This document shows, piece after piece, positions 1 to 6,568 of a stretch of DNA of 21,381 bases (positions are counted from its first letter, which is position 1; each line of letters starts with the position of its first letter). Source of the DNA: JABSOG01 sp041583135 (GTDB lineage: Bacteria; Pseudomonadota; Gammaproteobacteria; Enterobacterales; Alteromonadaceae). The stretch is from the NCBI GenBank assembly GCA_041583135.1, contig JBFHGJ010000101.1:1-21381 (forward strand). Direction: 5' to 3'. The notes below the pieces were generated by a model. It was not told the origin of the DNA, did not search any database, and worked only from the letters and a program-made list of their open reading frames with translations. The position numbers and the translations under genes are program-made.

Positions 1-32
1 CTATTAGATTAGAACTTAAGCACCGCAAAAAC

Positions 33-48
33 TGTGATGGAGTTCACG
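33..48. promoter_or_regulatory. Candidate CRP binding site
   Basis: TGTGA (33-37), a six-base spacer and TCACG (44-48) match the CRP consensus TGTGA-N6-TCACA at nine of ten arm positions. The site lies about 110 bp beyond the 3' end of the crp gene, so it cannot be a normal crp autoregulatory site. It more likely serves a gene left of the window. The match is visible; occupancy is inference. Confidence 0.4.
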
Positions 49-70
49 CTTTGGAAGGAAGTTTGTTCAA

Positions 71-94
71 TTGGCGGCTTTGAGTTGCCGCCAA
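71..94. terminator. Hairpin downstream of crp, possible weak terminator
   Basis: Arms TTGGCGGC (71-78) and GCCGCCAA (87-94) form a perfect 8-bp stem with an 8-base loop, about 65 bp past the crp stop codon on the minus strand. No clear run of T follows on either strand, so intrinsic termination would be weak. It could also be an mRNA-stabilising hairpin. Confidence 0.35.
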
Positions 95-158
95 CAAGGG
101 ATAGTGTAAGGCTGGCTTAGATACGTCCCGGACCGGAGAACATCGCCAGTCGCATCAG

Positions 159-815
159 TCAATTTTCGTCGTTGTCTGCTTCTGCGTTTTCAAAGATCAC
201 GATGGTTTTACCATGAGCGGTGAGCAGCCCTTGGTCTTCTAAATTGCGTAGTACCTTGCCGGCAACTTCACGGGTGCAACCGACAAAGCGGGCCAGCTCT
301 TGCCGGGTGATTTTGATCTGTGTGCCGTCGGGGTGTGTCATGGCATCGGGTTCTTTTGACAGGTTCAACAAGGTGCGGGCAACCCGTCCGGTGACATCCA
401 AAAACGCCAAATCTCTGACTTTTTGTGTGGTGTTGCGTAGATTGCGCGCCATTTGCGAGGCAACGGCATAGAGAAATTCTGGGCGCTTTTCTACTAGCTG
501 CCTAAAGCGACTGTAACTGATCTCGGCGACTTCACAGGCGGATTTGGCGCGGACCCAGGCGCTACGCGAGTCTTGGTTGTCAAACAACCCCATTTCACCG
601 AAGAAATCACCGGTGTTGAGGTAAGCCACAATCATTTCATGCCCTTCGTCGTCTTCAACCACGACGGTGGCAGAGCCTTTGACGATGTAATATAAAGATT
701 CGCCTTTGTCACCGGTATAGACCAAGGTACTTTTGGCGGGAAACTTTCTCAAATGGCAGTAGCTTAAAAACTCTTCCACATTGTTGATATGTGGCGTAAT
801 GGCAGCTCTGGTCAA
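159..815 (-). CDS. crp: cAMP receptor protein (Crp/Vfr type)
   Basis: Global transcription regulator that binds cAMP and then TGTGA-N6-TCACA sites. The 218-residue protein has an N-terminal cyclic-nucleotide beta-roll (about 20-125) with the cAMP pocket residues in place: GE at 73-74, RS at 84-85 and a Thr pair at 129-130. A dimer/hinge helix carrying LAFLDVTGRV and a C-terminal winged helix (about 168-210) follow. The activating loop AMTHPDGTQIKI is kept. The recognition helix reads CTREVAGKVL where E. coli has CSRETVGRIL, so the third base-contacting Arg is Lys (187). A short acidic tail (ADNDEN) follows the usual end. The start is TTG at 813-815, preceded by AAGGA at good spacing; no Met lies further in before the conserved domain. 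It is divergent from the TonB-dependent receptor gene. Identity to Crp rather than FNR is clear because no N-terminal Fe-S cysteines are present. Confidence 0.92.
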   Translation of the reverse strand: MTRAAITPHINNVEEFLSYCHLRKFPAKSTLVYTGDKGESLYYIVKGSATVVVEDDEGHEMIVAYLNTGDFFGEMGLFDNQDSRSAWVRAKSACEVAEISYSRFRQLVEKRPEFLYAVASQMARNLRNTTQKVRDLAFLDVTGRVARTLLNLSKEPDAMTHPDGTQIKITRQELARFVGCTREVAGKVLRNLEDQGLLTAHGKTIVIFENAEADNDEN

Positions 816-1086
816 AGCTTATCCTTAATTTGTCATGGCGCTTTAGATAGCTCAATTATGGTCTGAATCTGATGGTTTCGCCAGTTCTTTAGACCTTTTC
901 ACCGAGCATGGCGAAATACAATCGTTTGGATATTTCACCTCTGTCTATTATTTAAGCGGTTGAAATTGCAACACATATCCTTTGAACTAAACTAAGTTGT
1001 TCCATATTCGCTACAAAAACTCTTTACTAATCAAACAATTAAAACTATACCAATAGGTACCCCTTAATCAATCGAGTCTATTTATC
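816..1086. other. Divergent intergenic region between crp and the receptor gene
   Basis: This 271-bp AT-rich spacer must hold the promoters of both flanking genes. I see an 8-bp inverted repeat, TTTCGCCA (876-883) and TGGCGAAA (909-916), separated by 25 bp, which could be an operator. TTGAAA (960-965) is a possible -35 for the receptor gene but has only a poor -10 partner. No convincing CRP site is present. Confidence 0.4.
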
Positions 1087-3561
1087 ATGAACATTAAATT
1101 TCGCCTGTGCGCTGTTGCCTCAGGCGTGTTGGTTGCGTTAAGTACGAGTGCTCAAGAGAGTGATGTCGGCGATATGTCGTTGGATAAATTACTTAAACTG
1201 GAAGTGATAGAAGTCACCGCACAGCGTAAGGTACAAAACATCCAAGAGGTGCCGGTGAGTGTATCGGCATTCGACGGCCAGTTACTGGAAAGGGCCAACA
1301 TCAAAACCGGGCCTGAATATTTGGCGTTGACGCCAAATGTCGGGTTTACCGAAGACGGCCAAACAGGCTCCCGTGGCATGGGAATTAGTGTCAGGGGGGT
1401 AAACAATCTGGTCTCTGGCGAGACTGCATTTGTCAACTCAATCGGCATGTACTTAGATGAGTTTAGTGTGGCATCGGTGCCGAATCAGGTAGCCAATCCG
1501 CAACTGCCGGATATGGAAAGAATCGAGGTATTGCGCGGTCCGCAAGGCACCTTTTTTGGCCGCAATTCTTTAGGTGGTGTGCTCAATATCACCACTAAAG
1601 CGCCAATTGACGTGTTTGAAGCCAAAGTCATTGTCGGTGCCGAACAGTATAAGACGGCCGGTAGTCAGTATAGCCTGACCGGGATAGTCAACCTGCCGGT
1701 GAGCGATAACTTTAGAATGCGCGCGGTCTACTACCATGAAGACAGCACAGGTATGGTTAAAAATGCCTGCGCCGTGGGCGCCGATAGCAGCAGCTGTCCG
1801 GGGCTGGCCGAAAATAATACGGTAGCGACCGGCACGGCGGATTCCGGCCATGAATATGATATGTTGAGACTGAAAACCTCATGGGATGTGTCTACAGATG
1901 TGCGTATTGATACGACCTGGATTTACACTGATGAAGATCAAGGCACCGACGAGAATGTGCCTTCGGGCGTGATGGATTTAGATTCGGCAGATACTTTTGG
2001 TACTGGTGTCGCACTGGATCCCGGCACGGGTTTTTACCCCGATAATCGCAGTCGGTTAAGTCACGACTTGGCCGAATCGACGCAAAACAAATCGTTTATG
2101 GGGGTTGTTAACATCAGCTACAACCTAAACGATTCCGTGGTCATTAAATCCGTTACTGGATTTATTGATGCCGAACTGAGCCGGCTGTTTGACAATGATT
2201 TGGTCGGTGGTGTCGATGCGCTTTCGCGCAACAACTACTATGACGGCTTTTCGTGGAGCACTGAGTTGCGTGCCGAGTTGAGTGAGCAGCAGTATGACTT
2301 CACCGTTGGCGTACTCTATGCCGATGACGAGCAAAAGCAGGCGAACAAGGTTGGAGTTTCAAGCAATGCTACCGCAACGCTTAATGGCGTGGGCTTTTTG
2401 CCGCCATTTCCCGACGGCTTGGGCTTGTTGCTAAACAATCGGCGCTTTGCCGTGGACAGCATTGCGCTGTTTGCCGACTACACCTATCACTTTTCGGATA
2501 AACTGGATTTGATTGCCGGTGCGCGTTATACCAGAGATAAGATCACCAATGAATTTGCCGCCAACGGCATTGCGCCGACTTGCTGTTTTCCCGGTACCGA
2601 AGGCTATCCGGCACCAACTTACGAGTTTTGGCAAAGCTTCAGTAATATTGAGCGTCCACCGGTCAATGCCGGGCGAACCTTTAATGACTTTAGTCCGCGC
2701 TTTGTCGCCCGCTATGAGTTGACTGATGATGTTAATGTCTACGGTACGGTATCAAAGGGCTACAAAGCCGGCGGCACCAGTCTTGGCAACAATACCAATG
2801 CCGGTGATGCGCCTTTTGAAGTGCCTTTTGAAGACGAAACGCTGTGGAACTATGAGCTGGGTTTTAAGGGGGATTTCTTAGATAGTCGCTTACGTTTAAA
2901 CGGTGCTGTGTATCGATTGGATTGGTCTGATCTGCAATTGGAGTCTTTCCGCTTTTTAACGCCCGGGGACTTATCGTCGAACTTCGAACAGACCATCAAC
3001 ATCGAAGATGCTAAAGCTCAAGGTATTGAGTTCGAATTTATGGGGTTGGTTAATGAAAACTTTACCCTAAGCGGTGGCTTGGGCTATCAAGATACTGAGA
3101 TCACCAGCGCCACTACCGCTGAGATCACCGGGGGGTTTGTCGTCAACTTACAAGGGCTTGAGATCCCCAAAGCGCCTAAATTGACCGCCAATTTGGTGGG
3201 AGAATACCGTTGGTTCTTAGCAGAGAGCGATGTGTGGCTGAGATTGGAGCTTATTCATCGTGATGGTCAGTATTCAGATGTTGAGGGCTTGACCAATAAG
3301 CAAACCCGAGGACCGTCACCGAATTCTAATATTGTTAGGGCAATGCCTTACGGTGAGTTTCCATACCGCAGCCCTGATTATGACATTGCCAATTTGCGTC
3401 TGGGTTGGAGTTCTGAACGTTGGGATGTCACTGTGTATGTGCAAAACCTCACAGACAAGGAATACTATACCGGTACGCAGGAGAATTTTGGGGTTTCCGG
3501 CATTCGCTTAAAGCCGCATCCAAGAACTATCGGCGCGAGCATTAGTTGGAAATTTGAATAA
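1087..3561 (+). CDS. TonB-dependent outer-membrane receptor
   Basis: An outer-membrane active transporter driven by TonB-ExbBD; its ligand (siderophore, cobalamin, glycan or other) cannot be told from sequence. Of 824 residues, about 1-22 form a Sec signal peptide ending STSA. A TonB-box-like stretch EVIEVTAQR lies at about 39-46. The plug domain (about 50-172) holds SVRGVNN and the signature RIEVLRGPQGTFFGRNSLGG. The rest is a 22-strand type beta-barrel with many aromatic strand ends and long loops, one containing a Cys pair (NACAVGADSSSC) and one TCC. The C-terminus is SWKFE, so the usual terminal aromatic is one residue in from the end. Length is normal for the family. No strong ribosome binding site precedes the ATG. 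It lies directly upstream of the BlaI-controlled module, but the operators lie after its stop codon, so it is probably a separate transcript. Confidence 0.93.
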   Translation: MNIKFRLCAVASGVLVALSTSAQESDVGDMSLDKLLKLEVIEVTAQRKVQNIQEVPVSVSAFDGQLLERANIKTGPEYLALTPNVGFTEDGQTGSRGMGISVRGVNNLVSGETAFVNSIGMYLDEFSVASVPNQVANPQLPDMERIEVLRGPQGTFFGRNSLGGVLNITTKAPIDVFEAKVIVGAEQYKTAGSQYSLTGIVNLPVSDNFRMRAVYYHEDSTGMVKNACAVGADSSSCPGLAENNTVATGTADSGHEYDMLRLKTSWDVSTDVRIDTTWIYTDEDQGTDENVPSGVMDLDSADTFGTGVALDPGTGFYPDNRSRLSHDLAESTQNKSFMGVVNISYNLNDSVVIKSVTGFIDAELSRLFDNDLVGGVDALSRNNYYDGFSWSTELRAELSEQQYDFTVGVLYADDEQKQANKVGVSSNATATLNGVGFLPPFPDGLGLLLNNRRFAVDSIALFADYTYHFSDKLDLIAGARYTRDKITNEFAANGIAPTCCFPGTEGYPAPTYEFWQSFSNIERPPVNAGRTFNDFSPRFVARYELTDDVNVYGTVSKGYKAGGTSLGNNTNAGDAPFEVPFEDETLWNYELGFKGDFLDSRLRLNGAVYRLDWSDLQLESFRFLTPGDLSSNFEQTINIEDAKAQGIEFEFMGLVNENFTLSGGLGYQDTEITSATTAEITGGFVVNLQGLEIPKAPKLTANLVGEYRWFLAESDVWLRLELIHRDGQYSDVEGLTNKQTRGPSPNSNIVRAMPYGEFPYRSPDYDIANLRLGWSSERWDVTVYVQNLTDKEYYTGTQENFGVSGIRLKPHPRTIGASISWKFE

Positions 3562-3570
3562 AAAACATGA

Positions 3571-3585
3571 ACTACAGCTGTAGAC
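3571..3585. promoter_or_regulatory. BlaI/MecI-type operator 1
   Basis: The core CTACAGCTGTAG (3572-3583) is a perfect 12-bp palindrome with the TACA-N2-TGTA form known for BlaI/MecI operators. It lies 10 bp after the receptor stop codon and overlaps the putative -35 box (TAGACA, 3581-3586) of the next gene. Confidence 0.75.
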
Positions 3586-3609
3586 AAAGGGGTTGTATCA
3601 TACTAAACT
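3581..3609 (+). promoter_or_regulatory. Putative promoter of the small exported protein
   Basis: TAGACA (3581-3586) and TAAACT (3604-3609) are separated by exactly 17 bp. The -35 box is made from the right half of operator 1, and operator 2 begins just after the -10 box, so a bound repressor would cover both RNA polymerase contact and start site. Confidence 0.5.
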
Positions 3610-3610
3610 G

Positions 3611-3625
3611 ACTACAGTTGTAGAC
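3611..3625. promoter_or_regulatory. BlaI/MecI-type operator 2
   Basis: ACTACAGTTGTAGAC repeats operator 1 with one base changed in the centre. Its core (3612-3623) starts exactly 40 bp after the core of operator 1, near four helical turns, placing both sites on the same DNA face. It covers the expected transcription start of the 3694 gene. Confidence 0.75.
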
Positions 3626-3693
3626 TCTCCAAGTCGGGCAACTCAAACACAATACTCGATACGACTCAAACATAGCGTTAAGAGGATACTGCG

Positions 3694-4155
3694 TTGCAAA
3701 AATTAACTATATTTGGCCGAGTAGCTGCTATTGTGGCTATCTCGGTCACCGTTTTCTTCACCAAAGGCACCATCGCCGATGTCAGCAACGAAGCCCAGAC
3801 CGTGCCGTCGCTATTTTCTTGGCAAGGTTTGCATGATTATCAATTGCCTTTAACCTTTACTCCCCACATCTGTCGTAAAATAGACGATTTGGATATTGAA
3901 TTACATGCCGAAGGGTTGGTATTGGCGCAAGATAAGCGCCATATCGACAAAATCAATCCCGGTGGCTATCTGTTTGTCGCCAGTGATAATGGCCAAGGCA
4001 AAATCACCCTGACTTTATCGGCCGACAATGAAGGTCATCTGGTGTATGAATATCGCATCAATGACTTGCTGATCCATTCGCAGCGCTCTGCCGAGTTGTT
4101 TTTGACTCGTGTGCTCCATCGTCTTGATGAGACGGGGCAACAGCGTGCAGGTTAA
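3694..4155 (+). CDS. Small exported protein related to the sensor region of the M56 protease
   Basis: Not a family I recognise. The 153-residue protein starts with TTG, preceded by AGAGGA at 7-bp spacing. Residues 1-28 are a signal peptide (hydrophobic VAAIVAISVTVFF, then GTIA), so the mature form of about 125 residues is periplasmic or surface exposed. It has one Cys after the signal (60) and no lipobox. Residues 87-144 align without gaps to residues 418-475 of the downstream M56 protease, with 17 identities in 58 positions including I-P-G-L-AS, D-G, Y-N and QR-A-F. I infer a shared domain, so the protein may be a soluble partner, decoy or ligand carrier for the sensor. Two BlaI-type operators flank its promoter, and it is probably derepressed when the module is triggered. 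No enzymatic motif is visible. Confidence 0.7.
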   Translation: MQKLTIFGRVAAIVAISVTVFFTKGTIADVSNEAQTVPSLFSWQGLHDYQLPLTFTPHICRKIDDLDIELHAEGLVLAQDKRHIDKINPGGYLFVASDNGQGKITLTLSADNEGHLVYEYRINDLLIHSQRSAELFLTRVLHRLDETGQQRAG

Positions 4156-4171
4156 GACTACATTTGTAGAC
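4156..4171. promoter_or_regulatory. BlaI/MecI-type operator 3 with overlapping promoter
   Basis: GACTACATTTGTAGAC starts directly after the stop codon of the small exported protein; its core (4158-4169) has the same TACA-N2-TGTA form as operators 1 and 2. Its right half again supplies a TAGACA -35 box (4167-4172), followed after 16 bp by TAGACT (4189-4194). This implies autorepression of the blaI-like gene. Confidence 0.72.
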
Positions 4172-4236
4172 ATGCGTGGCTTTTCTGTTAGACTTAGGCC
4201 AATTTCGCCAACCGCGTTTAGTATTTGAGGTTTACC

Positions 4237-4620
4237 ATGGGAAACAAATCACTCAGTGACGTGCAACTGTCTATCATGACTGCTCTGTGGTCAATGACAC
4301 AAGGCTCTGTGGCACAAGTGCTGGCTGAACTTAAAGATAAACAATATGCCCGTACCACGGTGGCGACTATGCTCAGTCGCTTAGAGAAACAGGCGTTTGT
4401 CGCCAGCAAAAAGGTCGATGGCGTTAACGTCTATTTCCCGTTGGTGGCGCAAGAAGAAGTGCAAAAATCTTCTTTGAGCCAATTGCTTAAAAACTTCTTC
4501 GGCGATAGAAAGAGTAACTTGGTGTCCTTTTTACTGAGTGAAGAAGTCTCGGAAAAGGAATTGGAGCAAGTGCGTGAGCTGCTCGACAAAAAGCGGCAGT
4601 CGGCAAAAGCGCAGTCCTAG
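4237..4620 (+). CDS. BlaI/MecI-family transcriptional repressor
   Basis: A dimeric winged-helix repressor that binds TACA-N2-TGTA operators and is inactivated by cleavage or signalling from a partner M56 protease. The 127-residue length is typical. Residues 1-70 form the winged helix: LSDVQLSIMTALW, the recognition segment ARTTVATMLSRLEKQAF, then the wing KKVDGVNVYFPLV. The C-terminal half (about 75-120) is the helical dimerisation region. It contains NLVSFLL, where BlaI/MecI are known to be cut near an Asn-Phe bond; the exact bond is not conserved here. I chose ATG 4237, which has GAGG at 6-bp spacing, over an in-frame TTG at 4225. Three matching operators in the window fit its predicted specificity. 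The M56 partner follows 36 bp downstream. Confidence 0.92.
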   Translation: MGNKSLSDVQLSIMTALWSMTQGSVAQVLAELKDKQYARTTVATMLSRLEKQAFVASKKVDGVNVYFPLVAQEEVQKSSLSQLLKNFFGDRKSNLVSFLLSEEVSEKELEQVRELLDKKRQSAKAQS

Positions 4621-4656
4621 CTTAAGGGGCGAGCGCTTTGATGGCGTCGAAACTGC

Positions 4657-6555
4657 GTGCTTAACGAGCTATATATTCCCGAGTATTGGCTGACAGGATT
4701 AGGTTCTTGGGCAGTCTCTTATCTACTGCATTCCAGCGTTATTCTCGGCTGTGTTTTACTGTTGACACACCGTAGTGGCTTTTTTAGCGAAAGCCATAAG
4801 GATGTGATGCTAAAAATCGGCCTAGTTGCTGGGATCCTTACCGCTTCTATTCAGTTTGTGCAAAGCTCCAATGGGATTGCCGTCAGTACCATCGAGGTGC
4901 CTTTAGCTGAACGTCAGGTATTACTTGATGAACAGCATGGGCGGATCCTTGCGACTCATAACCTGCAATTATTGGTGCCCAATCAATCTCCCGCCGACAA
5001 GCCGCAGACAAAACCCATTAGCTGGCTTAAGGTGATAGTCCTGTGCTGGTTTGTCGGTTGTGTTTTGTTTGCCGTGCGCTTTATCTGGCAATGGCGGCAG
5101 TTTAACCGTCAAACCGGTGTGCGTCATGAATTGACGCATCAGCCAACGGTGATGTTGTGTCGGCAGCTGACCAACAATATGGGGATAAGACGCAAAATCA
5201 AGTTGACCTGTTCAGCCCAAATCGCATCGCCGATGGCCATTGGTTTATCTCAAGTGTGCATTCCAGACAAACTGTGGGATGACGTCGATGAAGAACAGCT
5301 TACAGCCATTATTGCCCATGAACTGGCCCATCTTGCCCGCACCGACCCGTTATGGTTGTTTTTTTGGCATATCTTGGGCATCGTCTTTTTTTTCCAACCA
5401 CTGAACAAGCTGGCGCAATGGAGCTTTCAGGCTCGGGCGGAGTTTTTGGCCGATGCCGCAGCGGTAAGACAAACCAAAGATCCGGTCGCGATGGTCAACA
5501 GCCTGATGAGCGCCGCCAAATTGGTCAATGGCCGCATTCGCGGCAATATGAGTGCTTCGCTGCTCGGAAACAATGCCAATATTCTGACCAGAGCGCACAT
5601 GTTGTTGCAAGAGAACCCATTAAAAACCCGGACGTCTATGCCGGTGATCATATTGAGCGCTGTTGTGATGGTGGCGGTGTCGAGTTATTTTTTGCCGACA
5701 GTTTCGTTGTCCGGCAGCAATGTGGTGGCGCAAATGCCTGATTATGGCTCGTTGGGGCAACACAATGCCAAGCCATGGACGATGTTTTCCAGCAGCAGAC
5801 TCAACTATAAAGTGAATCTTGACTATAGCCGCTCTTTTGCCGGGGTAGGGCAATTGATGCGCACCAACTTGATTTATTTCGACTATGATCTTGACGGCAT
5901 CGCGCAGATCCAACCATTTGGTCATTTACGCTTTGCCAGCCAAAACATTTATCGTCACGAATATTTGGTGATTGAATCTGACTATCGTGGTGAGGTTTGG
6001 TTTCAATATAGCGTCAATGGTGAGCGGGTAGACGATCAACGCCAGGCAATGGCGTTTATACGTGTCATGCTGGACAACAACTTTGCCCAAAGCGACGCGT
6101 TTAAACGTAAGATGTTGCGGTTATACAGCGCACCGAGTTCACAAGACAATATCACCAAATTTGCGATGCGTTTCAATCGCTTTAAGCAACGCCAAGATCT
6201 CTCGGCAGCTGACCAAGCGGTGTTGCAGCTGTTTCAACGCCATGCCCAATTGTTCACGCAAGGACAAGGCTATTCAGCCCAATCTGGTTTGCGCTTTTTC
6301 AACGCCATGGCGCACCATGGTGATCTCATGGCGGCATTCAACGATTTTGGTTATTTGGCCATTTCCGATAAACGTGCTAAACCCGGTAGCGAGGCGGTGC
6401 AGTACAACCTCAATAATATTGAGCTGTTGCAGATATTCGCCCAAGCCCGTGGTGAGCAATATGTGCCTGGCACAACCGAAAAGGCGCTGGTACACTTTTT
6501 GGTGCGGCTGCACTTCAATGTGACTGAAGCGCAGATCCGCTGGATTGAAGAATAA
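4657..6555 (+). CDS. M56-family (BlaR1/MecR1-like) membrane metalloprotease with unusual sensor domain
   Basis: Membrane zinc protease and signal transducer predicted to inactivate the BlaI-like repressor. Transmembrane segments are visible at about 17-37, 50-67, 122-142, 230-247 and 328-346. The cytosolic catalytic part carries HELAH (221-225) and the downstream acidic ligand motif EFLAD (262-266), both as in M56. Residues 347-632 should be periplasmic. Unlike BlaR1/MecR1, this part has no SxxK/SxN/KTG penicillin-binding motifs. Residues 418-475 match the small exported protein encoded upstream, and the final 150 residues are helical and unrecognised. The start is GTG 4657, bounded by an upstream in-frame stop at 4639, with no good ribosome binding site, so translation may be coupled to the repressor gene or start slightly downstream. 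The stimulus is unknown; a beta-lactam is unlikely. Confidence 0.85.
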   Translation: MLNELYIPEYWLTGLGSWAVSYLLHSSVILGCVLLLTHRSGFFSESHKDVMLKIGLVAGILTASIQFVQSSNGIAVSTIEVPLAERQVLLDEQHGRILATHNLQLLVPNQSPADKPQTKPISWLKVIVLCWFVGCVLFAVRFIWQWRQFNRQTGVRHELTHQPTVMLCRQLTNNMGIRRKIKLTCSAQIASPMAIGLSQVCIPDKLWDDVDEEQLTAIIAHELAHLARTDPLWLFFWHILGIVFFFQPLNKLAQWSFQARAEFLADAAAVRQTKDPVAMVNSLMSAAKLVNGRIRGNMSASLLGNNANILTRAHMLLQENPLKTRTSMPVIILSAVVMVAVSSYFLPTVSLSGSNVVAQMPDYGSLGQHNAKPWTMFSSSRLNYKVNLDYSRSFAGVGQLMRTNLIYFDYDLDGIAQIQPFGHLRFASQNIYRHEYLVIESDYRGEVWFQYSVNGERVDDQRQAMAFIRVMLDNNFAQSDAFKRKMLRLYSAPSSQDNITKFAMRFNRFKQRQDLSAADQAVLQLFQRHAQLFTQGQGYSAQSGLRFFNAMAHHGDLMAAFNDFGYLAISDKRAKPGSEAVQYNLNNIELLQIFAQARGEQYVPGTTEKALVHFLVRLHFNVTEAQIRWIEE

Positions 6556-6568
6556 AGCTTAGGCTCTT

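Noticed and set aside
1152..1448. Antisense frames within the receptor gene (also 1570-1851, 2125-2334, 2431-2634)
   Set aside because: They lack ribosome binding sites and recognisable domains and lie wholly inside a well-supported gene on the other strand.
4657..6555. Calling the M56 gene blaR1/mecR1 (beta-lactam sensor)
   Set aside because: The protease core fits, but the periplasmic domain lacks the SxxK, SxN and KTG motifs of the penicillin-binding sensor, and no beta-lactamase or PBP gene is adjacent.
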